Part shown: one piece after another, positions 47,668-59,453 of the stretch
Position numbering within the stretch: the first letter of the stretch is position 1
Layout of the letters: the number at the start of each line of letters is the position of its first letter
Source: Rhizobium leguminosarum bv. trifolii WSM2297
GTDB lineage: Bacteria; Pseudomonadota; Alphaproteobacteria; Rhizobiales; Rhizobiaceae
Assembly: GCF_000271845.1 (NCBI RefSeq)
Contig: NZ_JH719395.1
Coordinates: forward strand, 4,610,210 to 4,674,209
Length of the DNA: 64,000 nt
Reading direction: 5' to 3'
Program-made: the position numbers and the translations under genes
Notes under the pieces: model-generated
Database searches by the model: none
Told to the model about the DNA's origin: nothing
What the model saw: the letters and a program-made list of their open reading frames with translations, nothing else

Positions 47668-48621
47668 ATGATGACGGTCATCGACAATCACGAGGTACTT
47701 GCAAAGGACGGCGAATTGTCGGAAGCGAGTGCACGCGATTATTTCGAATTGCTGAAGCCGCGGGTGATGTCGCTCGTGGTCTTCACCGCCTTTGCCGGCC
47801 TGGTGCTGGCGCCGGGCCACATCCATCCCGTTCTCGGCCTGATCGCCATTCTCTGTATCGCCGTCGGCGCCGGCGCCTCCGGCGCTTTGAACATGTGGTA
47901 CGACGCCGATATTGACGCCATCATGAGCCGCACCGCCAAGCGTCCGATCCCGGCCGGCCGCATCGCGCCGTCTGAGGCTCTGGCCTTCGGCCTGGTGCTG
48001 TCAGGCTTCTCGGTCGTCATCCTCGGCCTTGCCGTCAACTGGCTCTCGGCCGGCATCCTCGCCTTCACCATCTTCTTCTATGCCGTCGTCTACACTATGT
48101 GGCTGAAGCGCTCGACGCCGCAGAACATCGTCATCGGCGGCGCCGCCGGCGCCTTCCCGCCGATGATCGGCTGGGCCTGCGTGACCAACAGCGTGACGAT
48201 CGAGAGCACCGTTCTCTTCCTGATCATCTTCCTGTGGACGCCGGCGCATTTCTGGGCGCTCGCCCTCTTCAAGATGCGCGACTACGAGGCCGTCGGGGTG
48301 CCGATGCTGCCGAACGTCGCCGGCGAGCGGGTGACCAAACACCAGATCGTCGCCTATGCGGTGCTGACCGCCGTCTGCGCGGTCCTACCGTCCTTCCTCG
48401 GTTTCGCCAGCTTCGGCTATGGCCTGGTGGCGGCCGCGCTCGGCGCGATCTTCATCTACTGTTCCATCGCCGTCTGGCGCATGCCCGACGGCGATCTGAA
48501 GATGATCCCGGCAAAGAAGCTGTTCGCCTTCTCGATCTTTTATCTCTTCGCCGTGTTCTCCGCTCTGATGATCGACCGGCTGGCGTCGATGCTGGTCTCG
48601 CATGCGGGAGGTTGGTTCTGA
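47668..48621 (+). CDS. ctaB: Protoheme IX farnesyltransferase (heme O synthase)
   Basis: 317 aa from ATG 47668 (AGGA 6 nt upstream); the next codon is also ATG. About eight transmembrane helices. [20 protein letters not shown] is the allylic-diphosphate-binding motif of the UbiA superfamily, and [14 protein letters not shown] is typical for CtaB/CyoE. It farnesylates heme B for the aa3 oxidase. The stop overlaps the next ATG by one base. Confidence 0.96.
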   Translation: MMTVIDNHEVLAKDGELSEASARDYFELLKPRVMSLVVFTAFAGLVLAPGHIHPVLGLIAILCIAVGAGASGALNMWYDADIDAIMSRTAKRPIPAGRIAPSEALAFGLVLSGFSVVILGLAVNWLSAGILAFTIFFYAVVYTMWLKRSTPQNIVIGGAAGAFPPMIGWACVTNSVTIESTVLFLIIFLWTPAHFWALALFKMRDYEAVGVPMLPNVAGERVTKHQIVAYAVLTAVCAVLPSFLGFASFGYGLVAAALGAIFIYCSIAVWRMPDGDLKMIPAKKLFAFSIFYLFAVFSALMIDRLASMLVSHAGGWF

Positions 48622-48761
48622 TGGATCTCGTCAAGCTTACCGAAAAGCAGATGAAGTCGCGCCGCAACCGCAACATCGCCCTCGGGCTGGTGCTTGCCGG
48701 CCTCGTCATTCTCTTCTACGCGATCACCATCGTGAAGATCGGCGGGGGAATGGCCGGATGA
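48621..48761 (+). CDS. Small cox-cluster membrane protein (CoxF-like)
   Basis: 46 aa. A basic N-terminus ([18 protein letters not shown]) is followed by one transmembrane helix, [17 protein letters not shown], and a short glycine-rich tail. Similar small proteins sit between ctaB and ctaG in many alphaproteobacteria and are often annotated CoxF or 'cytochrome oxidase assembly'. It is tightly coupled on both sides: TGATG with ctaB and a 4-nt ATGA overlap with ctaG. Confidence 0.85.
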   Translation: MDLVKLTEKQMKSRRNRNIALGLVLAGLVILFYAITIVKIGGGMAG

Positions 48762-49366
48762 GCGACAACGCCGCCGCAGGCAGGAAGCAGGGCCGCAACA
48801 ACGGCGCCGTCGTGATGATGTGCCTGAGCTTCGTCTTCGGCATGGGCGCGATGAGCTACGCCGCCGTGCCGCTCTACCGGATCTTCTGCCAGGTCACCGG
48901 CTATAACGGCACGACGCAGCGCGTCGACCAGGTGTCGAGCGTCGTGCTTGACCGCACCATGCGCGTCACCTTCGACGCCAATGTCGCGCCCGGTCTGCAA
49001 TGGGACTTCAAGCCGGTGGAGCGCGAGGTCAATCCGAAGATCGGCGAAACGATCCAGGTCAATTTCACCGCCGAGAATCGTTCGAACGAGACGCAACGCG
49101 GCCAGGCGGTTTTCAACGTCACGCCGGGCGAGGCGGGCGTCTATTTCAACAAGGTGCAATGTTTCTGCTTTACGGAAACGGACCTGAAGCCGGGCGAGAA
49201 GCTCGACATGCCGGTGGTGTTCTACATCGACCCTGAGATCGTCAAGGCGGTGGAATCCAAGAACATCCATACGGTGACGCTGTCATATACGTTCTACCCG
49301 AAAGAGGGTCCGAAGCCTTTGGCTTCGAATGAGGGTGGAACGGTAAAGAGTGAAAAGAAACTTTGA
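48758..49366 (+). CDS. ctaG: Cytochrome c oxidase assembly protein CtaG (Cox11 type)
   Basis: 202 aa. One N-terminal transmembrane helix ([20 protein letters not shown]) precedes a periplasmic immunoglobulin-like copper domain with the Cys pair in KVQCFCFTE and PVVFYIDPE. It inserts copper into the CuB site of subunit I. It starts within the stop of the CoxF-like gene. Confidence 0.95.
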   Translation: MSDNAAAGRKQGRNNGAVVMMCLSFVFGMGAMSYAAVPLYRIFCQVTGYNGTTQRVDQVSSVVLDRTMRVTFDANVAPGLQWDFKPVEREVNPKIGETIQVNFTAENRSNETQRGQAVFNVTPGEAGVYFNKVQCFCFTETDLKPGEKLDMPVVFYIDPEIVKAVESKNIHTVTLSYTFYPKEGPKPLASNEGGTVKSEKKL

Positions 49367-49427
49367 TCAAGGCTCGTTTCCGGCTATGCCGGGAGCGGAG
49401 TGAAGGAAGACATCCGGGGATAGCTAC

Positions 49428-50306
49428 ATGGCCGATGCTCATCAGAAGAATCACGACTATCACATCATCGATCCGAGCCCGTGGCCGATTCTCGCCTCGC
49501 TCGGCGCCTTCATCATGGCCATCGGCGGCGTCTGCTACATGCGCTATCTGAACGGCGGCTCGTTCAAGGTCGCCGGCGCTGAACTCGCCAATCCCTGGCT
49601 TTTCTATATCGGCTTTGCGCTCGTTCTCTACGTCATGTACGGCTGGTGGGCCGATACGGTGAAGGAAGCCCATGAGGGCGCCCACACCCGCGTCGTCTCG
49701 CTGCACCTGCGCTACGGCATGATCATGTTCATCGCTTCGGAAGTGATGTTCTTCGTCGCGTGGTTCTGGGCCTATTTCGACGCCAGCCTCTATCCGAATG
49801 AAGCCATCCAGGCCTCGCGCCTGCTCTATACCGGCGGCACCTGGCCGCCGAAGGGCATCGAGGTCCTCGATCCCTGGCACCTGCCGATCTACAACACCGT
49901 CATCCTGCTGCTCTCCGGCACGACGGTCACCTGGGCGCACCATGCGCTGCTGCACAACGACCGCAAGGGCCTGATCCAGGGCCTGACGCTGACGGTGCTG
50001 CTTGGCATTTTCTTCTCCAGCGTCCAGGCCTATGAATATGCCCACGCGCCCTTCGCCTTCAAGAACTCGATCTACGGCGCGACTTTCTTCATGGCGACCG
50101 GCTTCCACGGTTTCCACGTCCTCATCGGCACCATCTTCCTGGCTGTCTGCCTGATCCGGTCGCTGCGCGGCGACTTCACCCCGAAACAGCATTTCGGCTT
50201 CGAGGCCGCCGCCTGGTACTGGCACTTCGTCGACGTCGTCTGGCTGTTCCTGTTCTTCTGCATCTACGTCTGGGGCGGCTGGGGCGCCCCCGTCGCCGCC
50301 GGCTGA
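49428..50306 (+). CDS. coxC: Cytochrome c oxidase subunit III
   Basis: 292 aa with seven predicted transmembrane helices. EVMFFVAWFWAYFDASL, the GTTVTWAHHAL segment and GFHGFHVLIGTIFL are subunit III signatures, followed by a C-terminal YWHFVDVVWLFLF. It stabilises proton pumping of the aa3 oxidase. It is 61 nt after ctaG and is closed by a terminator. Confidence 0.97.
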   Translation: MADAHQKNHDYHIIDPSPWPILASLGAFIMAIGGVCYMRYLNGGSFKVAGAELANPWLFYIGFALVLYVMYGWWADTVKEAHEGAHTRVVSLHLRYGMIMFIASEVMFFVAWFWAYFDASLYPNEAIQASRLLYTGGTWPPKGIEVLDPWHLPIYNTVILLLSGTTVTWAHHALLHNDRKGLIQGLTLTVLLGIFFSSVQAYEYAHAPFAFKNSIYGATFFMATGFHGFHVLIGTIFLAVCLIRSLRGDFTPKQHFGFEAAAWYWHFVDVVWLFLFFCIYVWGGWGAPVAAG

Positions 50307-50326
50307 TCGGAGCGATATTCAAGCAG

Positions 50327-50352
50327 AAGGCGGGCCTGGTGCCCGCCTTTTT
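50327..50352 (+). terminator. Intrinsic terminator at the end of coxC
   Basis: AAGGCGGGC-CTGGT-GCCCGCCTT followed by a T-run (50349-50353). It lies 20 nt beyond the coxC stop and separates coxC from the HIT gene. Confidence 0.9.
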
Positions 50353-50531
50353 TGTTTGTGGTTTCCGCGCTCCGTCATCGTTGGGATTTATAAAGCCCGA
50401 GGGCACTGAAACGTGGAGAGCGGTCAGCAAGAGGCAGGACGCAGGACGGCCCCCCACCCACGCTCCGTGACGGATGGAAGCATCATCTGAAGTGCACATT
50501 CGCAGAGCCCCAAACCTGGAGGAGTAACAGT

Positions 50532-51017
50532 TTGCAGATCCCCGATCGCTTTCTTGTCGCTGAGACGGATGGATGGCTGGTAAACCACCGGATGAATTCC
50601 GCGCTTCCCGGCTATCTCATGGTCAGCTCCAAGACGGACACGAATGATCTGTCCGAAATCCCAGACGCTGCGTTAAGGGAACTCGGTCCATTGTTGGCGA
50701 CGGTTCAGGGCGTGCTGAAACGGGAACTGGAAGCGCAACGCGTTTATATCGGCCGATACGGACACTCTCCCGGCTATCCCATCCATTTTCACGTGATCCC
50801 GATCTACGATTGGGTGGAGGAATTGTTCTGGAAAGACAGCCGGTATCGCGTACTTCAGAATTTTGCCGATGGCCCGGGAGAAACCCCGACGGATGGCGCT
50901 GAACTGGCGCTGTTTATCTGGCGCGAGTTTTGCGAGCGCGCAGAGCCGCCACCAATTCAAGGGCGATCCGTCCTCCAGACCATTGATTTGTTGCGAGAGG
51001 TGATGGGTTCGCGATAG
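50532..51017 (+). CDS. HIT-family protein (nucleotide hydrolase-like)
   Basis: 161 aa from TTG 50532 with an excellent GGAGG 8 nt upstream. The core is HSPGYPIHFHVIPIYDWV, where HFHVIP retains two of the HIT histidines but lacks the canonical H-x-H-x-H-x-x triad. GYLMVSSKT corresponds to the HIT 'GHxLVIPK' strand. Activity on dinucleoside polyphosphates is therefore uncertain. It lies inside the cox region but after a terminator, so it is transcribed independently. Confidence 0.75.
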   Translation: MQIPDRFLVAETDGWLVNHRMNSALPGYLMVSSKTDTNDLSEIPDAALRELGPLLATVQGVLKRELEAQRVYIGRYGHSPGYPIHFHVIPIYDWVEELFWKDSRYRVLQNFADGPGETPTDGAELALFIWREFCERAEPPPIQGRSVLQTIDLLREVMGSR

Positions 51018-51041
51018 CCAAATCCCGAAAGGGGGAAACGG

Positions 51042-51500
51042 TTAATCGTCGCCCGATCCGCTGCCATCATCGGAGGACTGGATTTCCTTCGCCATCAGCG
51101 GGCTGCTCTTGTCGGCGTCGACCATCACCCATCCCAGCTTTTCATAAAAGGGAACGGCATCCGGTGCGGCATGGACCTCCAGGCGGCTGAGGCCATGCCT
51201 TGCCGATAATCCCTCGACCTTTGACATCAAAATCCGCCCCAGCCCCTGTCTCTGATATTCCGGCATGATGGCGACAAGTCGCACGATGCCGGTCGTGGCA
51301 TCCGACAGATCGAGGCGGACCGTGCCGAGGGCGACGCCGTCTTTCCTGAGCAGAAGCGGCATATGGCCAGGTGCATGTTCATCCGGATGCGTGTCATCGT
51401 AGCCGTCGAGGCCGCGCAGATCGAACAAAACGAGCCGCCGGATGGCATGATAGGCCCGCCACTCCTCGACCTCCTTCACCTGCAGAAGTTCAATTCCCAT
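51042..51500 (-). CDS. GNAT family N-acetyltransferase
   Basis: 152 aa. VRLVAIMPEYQRQGLGRILM is motif A (Q-x-x-G-x-G) and AVPFYEKLGWVMVD motif B. The C-terminal tail is Ser/Asp/Gly-rich (SSDDGSGSGDD). The substrate is unknown. It is convergent with the HIT gene and downstream of the CPT-like gene. Confidence 0.88.
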   Translation of the reverse strand: MGIELLQVKEVEEWRAYHAIRRLVLFDLRGLDGYDDTHPDEHAPGHMPLLLRKDGVALGTVRLDLSDATTGIVRLVAIMPEYQRQGLGRILMSKVEGLSARHGLSRLEVHAAPDAVPFYEKLGWVMVDADKSSPLMAKEIQSSDDGSGSGDD

Positions 51501-51545
51501 CGCAATCGATCCCGCGTTCTCGGCCTTCCTTTGAACACCAAATCC

Positions 51546-52187
51546 TCACCGGCCGCCGGCGATCCGTTCGAAGGCTGAAGGCGTAGGAATGCCGAGGTCG
51601 AGCTGATGGCGGATCGCTTCGGCGCATTCGAGCGCGGTCAGGACTGAGGTATCGACCTCCATGTCGTAGATGCCCGGCCGGTGCACTTCGTCCTGCCAGC
51701 GCTTCACCGGCTCCGGCACAGGCGTCTCATCGGTAGCTTTTACATACATTGTCTCGCGCCCTTCCTGTTTGAATTCACGCCGCTGCATGATCGTCTCGAT
51801 CGGACAGCGCACGCCGACGAACAGCACGGAAAAGCCTTCCAGGCGCCGGGCGCAGTCGCCGAGAATGCCGAGCGGCTCGGAATAGCTGTCGTGATGGCCG
51901 AGATCGGCCACCACATTGAGCCCCAATCCGGCATGGATGGCGATCGATTCGTAAAGCGCGGCATAGAGGAAGGGCACCAGTTCTTCGAGTTCCGGCCGCT
52001 CGCCGCCCGGCCTCAGGCCGATACCGGGCAGGTAGCGCTTCGGCGTCATGGCATTGTAGCCGTCGACGCCGAGGTTGATCCACGGCCCCTCGAATTCCTC
52101 CTGGATTGCGCGCGCAATGCTGGATTTGCCGCTGCGCGGCGCGCCGTTCAAGATAATGATCTGTCCGGCATGGTTGTCATTGGTCAT
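51546..52187 (-). CDS. Chloramphenicol phosphotransferase-like P-loop kinase
   Basis: 213 aa. It opens with IIILNGAPRSGKSSIARAIQ (Walker A). GPWINLGVDGYNAMTP is close to the 'W-x-x-x-G-V-D' motif of the CPT family. VLFVGVRCPIETIMQRREFK is the lid region, and YDMEVDTS follows. CPT proteins phosphorylate chloramphenicol in Streptomyces, but most homologues have unknown substrates. It forms a likely pair with the GNAT gene. Confidence 0.8.
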   Translation of the reverse strand: MTNDNHAGQIIILNGAPRSGKSSIARAIQEEFEGPWINLGVDGYNAMTPKRYLPGIGLRPGGERPELEELVPFLYAALYESIAIHAGLGLNVVADLGHHDSYSEPLGILGDCARRLEGFSVLFVGVRCPIETIMQRREFKQEGRETMYVKATDETPVPEPVKRWQDEVHRPGIYDMEVDTSVLTALECAEAIRHQLDLGIPTPSAFERIAGGR

Positions 52188-52306
52188 CAGTCTTCTTCTT
52201 CTGTTTGGCGCGAATCACTGAGGCGAAACCGCGCAGGCATTTCCATTCGGGATGCGAATACTTTATGGGAGAGTTAAGGCAGCATGGAATTGTCAGAAGG
52301 AATGGC

Positions 52307-52687
52307 ATGAGCGAGGACAGCGCCCATTATCCCCCGGTCGATCCGGTCAAAACCGGCATCAAGGGCTGCTGCCCGCGCTGCGGCCAGGGAAAACTGTTCG
52401 ATGGCCTGCTCGGGGTCAAGCCGCGCTGCGCCTCCTGCGGCCTGGATTATTCCTTCGCCGATGCCGGTGACGGGCCGGCCGTCTTCGTCATCCTCATTGT
52501 CGGCTTCATCGTCATCGGGATGGTGCTGTGGCTGCAGGTGAATTACGCCCCGCCGATCTGGGTGCATATCCTGCTCTTCGCGCCGCTGACGATCATCCTG
52601 TCGCTCGCGACGCTACGCTGGTTCAAGGGCATCCTGATCGCAATGCAATACCGCCACAATGCCCGCGAAGGACGCCTGAGTGACTGA
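52307..52687 (+). CDS. DUF983 family membrane protein
   Basis: 126 aa. An N-terminal zinc-ribbon-like part (CCPRCGQGKLFDGLL, then CASCGLDYSF) is followed by two transmembrane helices (about 60-80 and 85-105). DUF983 genes lie in cox clusters of alphaproteobacteria, next to surf1 or ctaG, suggesting a role in oxidase assembly. The end overlaps the surf1 start by 8 nt. Confidence 0.9.
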   Translation: MSEDSAHYPPVDPVKTGIKGCCPRCGQGKLFDGLLGVKPRCASCGLDYSFADAGDGPAVFVILIVGFIVIGMVLWLQVNYAPPIWVHILLFAPLTIILSLATLRWFKGILIAMQYRHNAREGRLSD

Positions 52688-53435
52688 GATCCAACATGCC
52701 GCGCCGCGCCGCCGGCTGCCTGTGGCAACCGGCATCCTGGTGCTGATCGCGCTTTCCATCCTGATTTCGCTCGGCACCTGGCAGGTAGAGCGCCTCCACT
52801 GGAAAGAAGGCCTGCTTGCCGATATCGCCGCCCGCCAAGCTGCTGCCCCCGTGCCGCTTTCCGAGATCGAGGCGATGGCGGCTTCAGGCGGCGACATCGA
52901 ATACCGCAAGGTTACCGCCACCGGCCGCTACATCAACAACAAGGAGCGCCACTTCTTCGCCACCTGGCAGGGCCAGACCGGCTTTTACGTCTATACGCCG
53001 CTCGAGCTTGCCGACGGGCGCACGCTCCTGGTCAATCGCGGCTTCGTTCCCTATGAGAACAAGGAGCCGGAAATGCGCATGCAGGGCCAGCTGACGGATC
53101 AGCAGACCGTCACCGGCCTGGCGCGCAGCAAACTTCCCGGCAAACCCTCCTGGGTGGTGCCCGACAACGACGTCGCCAAGAACATCTTCTACTGGAAGGA
53201 TCTCGACGTGATGGCGGAAAGCGTCGGGCTGGAAAAGGCCCGCGTCATCCCGTTTTTCGTCGATGCCGATTCGACGCCCAATCCGGCCGGCCTGCCGATC
53301 GGCGGCGTGACCCAGGTCGACCTGCCGAATGACCATCTGCAATATGCCTTCACGTGGTACGGGCTTGCCGCCGTGCTTGTCGTCGTGGTGGCGATCTCCT
53401 GGTTCCGCAAACCCGGCAAGCACCCCGCGCAATAG
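52680..53435 (+). CDS. surf1: SURF1 family cytochrome oxidase biogenesis protein
   Basis: 251 aa from GTG 52680 (GAAGGA upstream). Two transmembrane helices (about 15-35 and 225-245) flank the periplasmic domain. [30 protein letters not shown] and [14 protein letters not shown] are SURF1 signatures. SURF1 promotes heme a insertion into subunit I. It overlaps the DUF983 gene. Confidence 0.94.
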   Translation: MTEIQHAAPRRRLPVATGILVLIALSILISLGTWQVERLHWKEGLLADIAARQAAAPVPLSEIEAMAASGGDIEYRKVTATGRYINNKERHFFATWQGQTGFYVYTPLELADGRTLLVNRGFVPYENKEPEMRMQGQLTDQQTVTGLARSKLPGKPSWVVPDNDVAKNIFYWKDLDVMAESVGLEKARVIPFFVDADSTPNPAGLPIGGVTQVDLPNDHLQYAFTWYGLAAVLVVVVAISWFRKPGKHPAQ

Positions 53436-53511
53436 TATCGCTTCAATTCCCCGCCATATTGGGCTAGAGGTCGCTTGTCCCACGCGCGGGACGGAATTTG
53501 ACGGAAAAGAC

Positions 53512-54513
53512 ATGAATATTGCGGCGAAACCTCCCTTGACGATCAGGCTCTGCGGGCCGCGCGGCTTCTGTGCCGGCGTCGACCGCGCCATCCAGATCGT
53601 CGTGCTGGCGCTGAAATCCTATGGCGCGCCGGTCTATGTGCGCCATGAGATCGTCCACAATCGTTATGTCGTCGAGGGGCTGGAGGCCAAGGGCGCCGTC
53701 TTCGTCGAGGAGCTGGACGAGATCCCCGCCGAGCACCGCGCCCAGCCGGTGGTTTTCTCCGCCCATGGCGTGCCGAAATCCGTGCCGGAGGATGCGGCAA
53801 GCCGCAACCTCTTTTATCTCGACGCCACCTGCCCGCTGGTCTCCAAGGTTCACAAGCAGGCGATGCGCCACAATCGCCTCGGCCGCCACGTCGTCCTCAT
53901 CGGCCATGCCGGCCATCCCGAGGTGATCGGCACGATGGGGCAGTTGCCGGAAGGCTCGGTGTCGCTGATCGAGACGATCGAGGACGCCGATGCCTATATC
54001 CCCGCCGATGCCGACAATCTCGGTTACGTCACCCAGACGACGCTGTCGGTCGACGATACGGCCGGCGTCATCGCCCGTCTGCACGAACGCTTCCCGAACC
54101 TGACGGCGCCGGCGGCGGATTCGATCTGTTACGCGACGACCAACCGCCAGGAAGTGGTGAAGCAGGCAGCCCCCGGCTGCGATCTCTTCATCATCGTCGG
54201 CGCCCCGAATTCCTCCAATTCCAAGCGCCTCGTCGAAGTGGCGCTGCGGGCAGGGGCGAAGAAATCGATCCTGGTGCAGCGCGCCGCCGAGCTCGACTGG
54301 GACGACATCGGGGCGATTTCGACGCTCGGCCTTTCCGCCGGCGCCTCGGCACCCGAGGTGATCGTCAACGAGATCATCGAGGCGTTCCGCGCCCGATTCG
54401 ACGCCCGCGTCGAACTGGCCGAAACGGTGCAGGAAACCGAGAATTTCCTCGTCAACCGCGAATTGCGCAGCATCGAGCTGACGGCCGCCGACATGGCCTT
54501 CGTCAACGGCTGA
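53512..54513 (+). CDS. ispH: 4-hydroxy-3-methylbut-2-enyl diphosphate reductase
   Basis: 333 aa from ATG 53512. The [4Fe-4S] ligands are Cys in [22 protein letters not shown] and [26 protein letters not shown] and [13 protein letters not shown] are also diagnostic. It makes IPP and DMAPP in the last MEP step. It probably heads a unit with thrB and rnhA. Confidence 0.97.
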   Translation: MNIAAKPPLTIRLCGPRGFCAGVDRAIQIVVLALKSYGAPVYVRHEIVHNRYVVEGLEAKGAVFVEELDEIPAEHRAQPVVFSAHGVPKSVPEDAASRNLFYLDATCPLVSKVHKQAMRHNRLGRHVVLIGHAGHPEVIGTMGQLPEGSVSLIETIEDADAYIPADADNLGYVTQTTLSVDDTAGVIARLHERFPNLTAPAADSICYATTNRQEVVKQAAPGCDLFIIVGAPNSSNSKRLVEVALRAGAKKSILVQRAAELDWDDIGAISTLGLSAGASAPEVIVNEIIEAFRARFDARVELAETVQETENFLVNRELRSIELTAADMAFVNG

Positions 54514-54595
54514 TCTTCATCCTGAAAACCTTGTCGCGACGCCGGATGGTCGAAGCGGCGGAGCCAATATCAACAGTGCAAAGACGAGACCTCCC

Positions 54596-55561
54596 TTGGC
54601 AGTCTATACCGATATCGCCGAAGACGATCTGAAATGGTTCCTGACGGAATATGACGCGGGCACTCTGCTCTCCTATAAGGGGATCGCCGAAGGCGTCGAA
54701 AACTCCAATTTTCTGCTGCATACCTCGAAGGAACCGCTGATCCTGACGCTGTATGAGAAGCGCGTGGAAAAGAACGACCTGCCGTTTTTCCTCGGCCTGA
54801 TGCAGCATCTTTCCGCCCGCGGCCTGTCGTGCCCGCTGCCGCTGCCGCGGCGCGACGGCGCGCTGCTCGGTTCGCTCTCCGGCCGCCCGGCCGCGCTGAT
54901 CTCCTTCCTCGAAGGCATGTGGCTGAGAAAGCCGGAGGCCAAACACTGCCGCGAGGTCGGCAGGGCGCTGGCCGAGATGCATGTGGCCGGCGACGATTTC
55001 CAGCTGAAGCGCCCGAACGCGCTGTCGATCGACGGCTGGCGCGGGCTCTGGGAGAAATCGGAAGATCGCGCCGGCGAGGTCGAGCCCGGCCTGCAGAATG
55101 AGATCCGTAGCGAATTCGATTTCCTCGCCGCCGCCTGGCCGAAGAGCCTGCCGGCCGGCGTCATCCATGCCGATCTGTTCCCCGACAATGTCTTCTTTTT
55201 GGGCGATCAGCTTTCCGGCCTGATCGATTTCTATTTCGCCTGCAACGATCTGCTCGCCTATGACGTCTCGATCTGCCTGAATGCCTGGTGCTTCGAGAAG
55301 GACGGCGCCTACAACATCACCAAGGGCACGGCGATGCTCGAGGGTTACCAGAGTGTCCGGCCGTTGAGCGACGAAGAGATCGCCGCCTTGCCGGTGCTGT
55401 CGCGCGGCTCGGCGCTGCGCTTCTTCCTGACCCGGCTCTACGACTGGCTGACGACGCCTGAGGGCGCCATGGTCACCAAGAAGGACCCGCTGGAATATCT
55501 CCGCAAGCTGCGCTTCCACCGCCAGATCGGCTCAGCCGCCGAATACGGATTGAGCCTATGA
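54596..55561 (+). CDS. thrB: Homoserine kinase (ThrB2, choline-kinase fold)
   Basis: 321 aa from TTG 54596; the RBS is weak. [20 protein letters not shown] is the ATP-binding front, [24 protein letters not shown] the catalytic loop and metal site. This is the aminoglycoside-phosphotransferase-like homoserine kinase found in alphaproteobacteria instead of the GHMP type. It phosphorylates homoserine for threonine synthesis. It overlaps rnhA by 4 nt. Confidence 0.93.
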   Translation: MAVYTDIAEDDLKWFLTEYDAGTLLSYKGIAEGVENSNFLLHTSKEPLILTLYEKRVEKNDLPFFLGLMQHLSARGLSCPLPLPRRDGALLGSLSGRPAALISFLEGMWLRKPEAKHCREVGRALAEMHVAGDDFQLKRPNALSIDGWRGLWEKSEDRAGEVEPGLQNEIRSEFDFLAAAWPKSLPAGVIHADLFPDNVFFLGDQLSGLIDFYFACNDLLAYDVSICLNAWCFEKDGAYNITKGTAMLEGYQSVRPLSDEEIAALPVLSRGSALRFFLTRLYDWLTTPEGAMVTKKDPLEYLRKLRFHRQIGSAAEYGLSL

Positions 55562-56013
55562 AACATGTCGATATCTTCACCGACGGCGCGTGCTCCGGCA
55601 ATCCCGGCCCTGGCGGCTGGGGCGCTGTGCTGCGTTATGGCGACGTCGAAAAGGAGCTTTGCGGCGGCGAGGCCGACACGACCAACAACCGCATGGAACT
55701 GCTGGCGGCGATCTCCGCGTTGCAGGCATTGAAGAGCCCTTGCGAGGTCGATCTTTATACCGATAGCGCCTACGTCAAGGACGGCATCTCCAAGTGGATT
55801 TTCGGCTGGAAGAAAAACGGCTGGAAGACCGCAGACAAGAAGCCGGTGAAGAATGCCGAACTCTGGCAGGCACTGGAAGAAGCCCGCAACCGCCACAAGG
55901 TGACGCTGCACTGGGTCAAGGGCCACGCCGGCCACCCGGAAAACGAACGCGCCGATGAACTTGCGCGCCGGGGTATGGAGCCGTTTAAGAAGGGTAAGGC
56001 GGTTTCGTTTTAG
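55558..56013 (+). CDS. rnhA: Ribonuclease HI
   Basis: 151 aa. The active-site residues lie in [20 protein letters not shown] (D), [10 protein letters not shown] (E), [11 protein letters not shown] (D) and [16 protein letters not shown] (H, D). It removes RNA from RNA/DNA hybrids. It is translationally coupled to thrB. Confidence 0.97.
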   Translation: MKHVDIFTDGACSGNPGPGGWGAVLRYGDVEKELCGGEADTTNNRMELLAAISALQALKSPCEVDLYTDSAYVKDGISKWIFGWKKNGWKTADKKPVKNAELWQALEEARNRHKVTLHWVKGHAGHPENERADELARRGMEPFKKGKAVSF

Positions 56014-56098
56014 GGGCGTGCGCCTAGCAAGAGCCGGTTACGTGGGGTTGGCCGTGGGTCGTTTATCAAAGACTATCAGGCGCAGCCGCCCCGATAGC

Positions 56099-56240
56099 TG
56101 CCCCTCACCCTAATCTCTCCCCGTTCTGACGGGGAGAGGGGACCTGCCACGCGAGAGGTTGGCGGGGGAACGGAGAGGTCGCAGCATATCCCCTTCGCCC
56201 CGCGCGCGGGGAGAAGGTGCCGGCAGGCGGATGAGGGGCG
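56099..56240. repeat. RIME-type intergenic mosaic repeat, copy D
   Basis: GCCCCTCACCCTAATC at the left and GGCGGATGAGGGGCG at the right flank two palindromes: TCTCCCCGTTCTGACGGGGAGA and CTTCGCCCCGCGCGCGGGGAG. It lies in the gap between rnhA and the P-loop gene. Confidence 0.87.
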
Positions 56241-56279
56241 GACGGACGTAAAACGGAAGTCGTCACGGAGGAGGCGCGA

Positions 56280-56846
56280 ATGGAACTTCCCATCCCATCA
56301 GATACGTTTGAGCGGGTTCTCATCATGGGAAACGGCGGGACTGGCAAGACGTGGCTCGCCCGTCGCATCGGTGATCAGCTCCGCCAGCCCATCATCCATC
56401 TCGACGATATCCATTGGGAACCGGGCGGCTACGGCACCGCTCGCGACAAGACGCTCAGAGACGCGATGGTCAAGACCGCGGCCGAAGGGGAAAGCTGGGT
56501 CATGGAAGGGGTCTATGGCCAGTTGGTGAACATGGTCCTCAGCCGCGTGACCGCGTTGATCTGGATCGATCTGCCCGAAGAGGCGTGCATCGCCAATGTC
56601 AAAGAGAGAGGTATTCAGGGCGGTGAATCAGAGACGCAGTTTGTCGATCTGCTCAAGTGGGTGGCGGAATATAGGATACGAAAGAACAACTGGAATTCGT
56701 TTGACGCGCATGCCCAGCTGTATTCGGCCTTTTCAGGTTCAAAGTGGTTGCTGGCGGATCGTGAAGCCGTAACGCGTTTCACCGATCGGTTGCCCGGGGT
56801 TGGCCCCGGCTTCATCGGCACGGCTACTGAACTTGGAGGTACTTAG
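56280..56846 (+). CDS. P-loop NTPase of the adenylate-kinase-like (FlaR-type) group
   Basis: 188 aa. VLIMGNGGTGKTWLARRIGD is Walker A, IIHLDDIHWEPG the acceptor-site-like loop and ALIWIDLPEEACIANVKER the lid. The 'HLDxxxWxPG' loop is characteristic of small kinases often annotated DNA topology modulation protein. The true substrate is unknown. It abuts the GNAT gene downstream. Confidence 0.83.
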   Translation: MELPIPSDTFERVLIMGNGGTGKTWLARRIGDQLRQPIIHLDDIHWEPGGYGTARDKTLRDAMVKTAAEGESWVMEGVYGQLVNMVLSRVTALIWIDLPEEACIANVKERGIQGGESETQFVDLLKWVAEYRIRKNNWNSFDAHAQLYSAFSGSKWLLADREAVTRFTDRLPGVGPGFIGTATELGGT

Positions 56847-56849
56847 GTG

Positions 56850-57380
56850 ATGTCGACGCTGACGGGAGCAAATGTGACGCTCCGTCCGCCCAAAGAGGGG
56901 GATATCGACTCAAGATTTCGTTTGGGAAACGACATTGAGATAATCGAGATGTTTGGCATCAGCCGCAATGACGTGCCTACGATCTCGCAGGCGTCAGCCG
57001 CTGCTTGGGTACAGGGCATCGTCGAACATCCTCATGCATGGATTATCGAGGCGCGAGAATCACTGGTCGGCGAGATAAGGCTGGATCGGTTGGATATGCA
57101 TGATCGGCGTGCGTCGATGGCCATAGGCATTTACGACCGAAACGCCCTTGGCAAAGGACTGGGAAGCGAAGCAATTGCAGTTCTGCTTGGCCACGCATTC
57201 GGTCCCTTGCGACTTCATCGCATCGGCGTTCGTGTGTTGAGCTACAACCAAAGGGCAGTTCGCGCCTACCTTAAATGCGGCTTTGTCGAGGAAGGCAGAG
57301 AACGCGAGGCGGCCTTTGTAAACGGAGCCTGGCACGACGATGTGATGATGAGCCTGCTGGAACACGAATTCGCGCGATAA
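56850..57380 (+). CDS. GNAT family N-acetyltransferase (RimJ/RimL-like)
   Basis: 176 aa. VTLRPPKEGDID, GIYDRNALGKGLGSEAIAVLL (motif A) and RVLSYNQRAVRAYLKCGFVEEG (motif B) define it. GGAGGT at 56836 serves either GTG 56847 or ATG 56850. It is co-directional with the P-loop gene, and its stop is 2 nt from the stop of the convergent Nudix gene. Confidence 0.9.
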   Translation: MSTLTGANVTLRPPKEGDIDSRFRLGNDIEIIEMFGISRNDVPTISQASAAAWVQGIVEHPHAWIIEARESLVGEIRLDRLDMHDRRASMAIGIYDRNALGKGLGSEAIAVLLGHAFGPLRLHRIGVRVLSYNQRAVRAYLKCGFVEEGREREAAFVNGAWHDDVMMSLLEHEFAR

Positions 57381-57382
57381 TG

Positions 57383-57892
57383 TCAACCCCGCGCCACATC
57401 GCGGCGCACCAGATGCTGGACGCCATCGGGCATCGTCTCAATCAGGTCGCGCACCGGCATCGGCTGCAGATCGAAGCGATCGAGGGCGGCCCGGCTTGCC
57501 AAAGCCCAGCGGAATTCCAGATCGGCGGCGCCGTCGCGGACACGGTGGACAATATCGCTCTCGTGGAAGGGCAGCGCGGTCATCAGCTCCGCCTCATAAT
57601 AGAAACCGACTTCATGAACCCTTCGTCCCCCCAACTCGAAGAAATTCTCGATGACGAAGCGCAGCGGTCCGACCGTTGCCTTGCTGCCGATTTCCTCTTC
57701 TATTTCGCGTGCGAGCGTTTCGGCGCCGGCCTCGTGAAACTCCACCCGTCCACCGGGCAGCACCCAGAAAATGTCGCCGACAACGCGATGAATGAGGATG
57801 TGGCCACGGGAGCGGATCAAAGCGCCGGCCCGCAATTGGAAGCGAGATTCGCTGGCATCCAGCACGATCATGGTTCGCTTGGCATCGTCCAT
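57383..57892 (-). CDS. Nudix hydrolase
   Basis: 169 aa. The Nudix box GGRVEFHEAGAETLAREIEE (continuing to EIG) fits G-x5-E-x7-R-E-U-x-E-E-x-G-U. It is preceded by the strand VGDIFWVLPG. The substrate (nucleoside diphosphate derivative) is unknown. Upstream is the long gap leading to the insertion sequence. Confidence 0.92.
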   Translation of the reverse strand: MDDAKRTMIVLDASESRFQLRAGALIRSRGHILIHRVVGDIFWVLPGGRVEFHEAGAETLAREIEEEIGSKATVGPLRFVIENFFELGGRRVHEVGFYYEAELMTALPFHESDIVHRVRDGAADLEFRWALASRAALDRFDLQPMPVRDLIETMPDGVQHLVRRDVARG

Positions 57893-59429
<1,537 letters not shown>

Positions 59430-59453
59430 ACTGACTTGGAGAGCGGTGGCATC

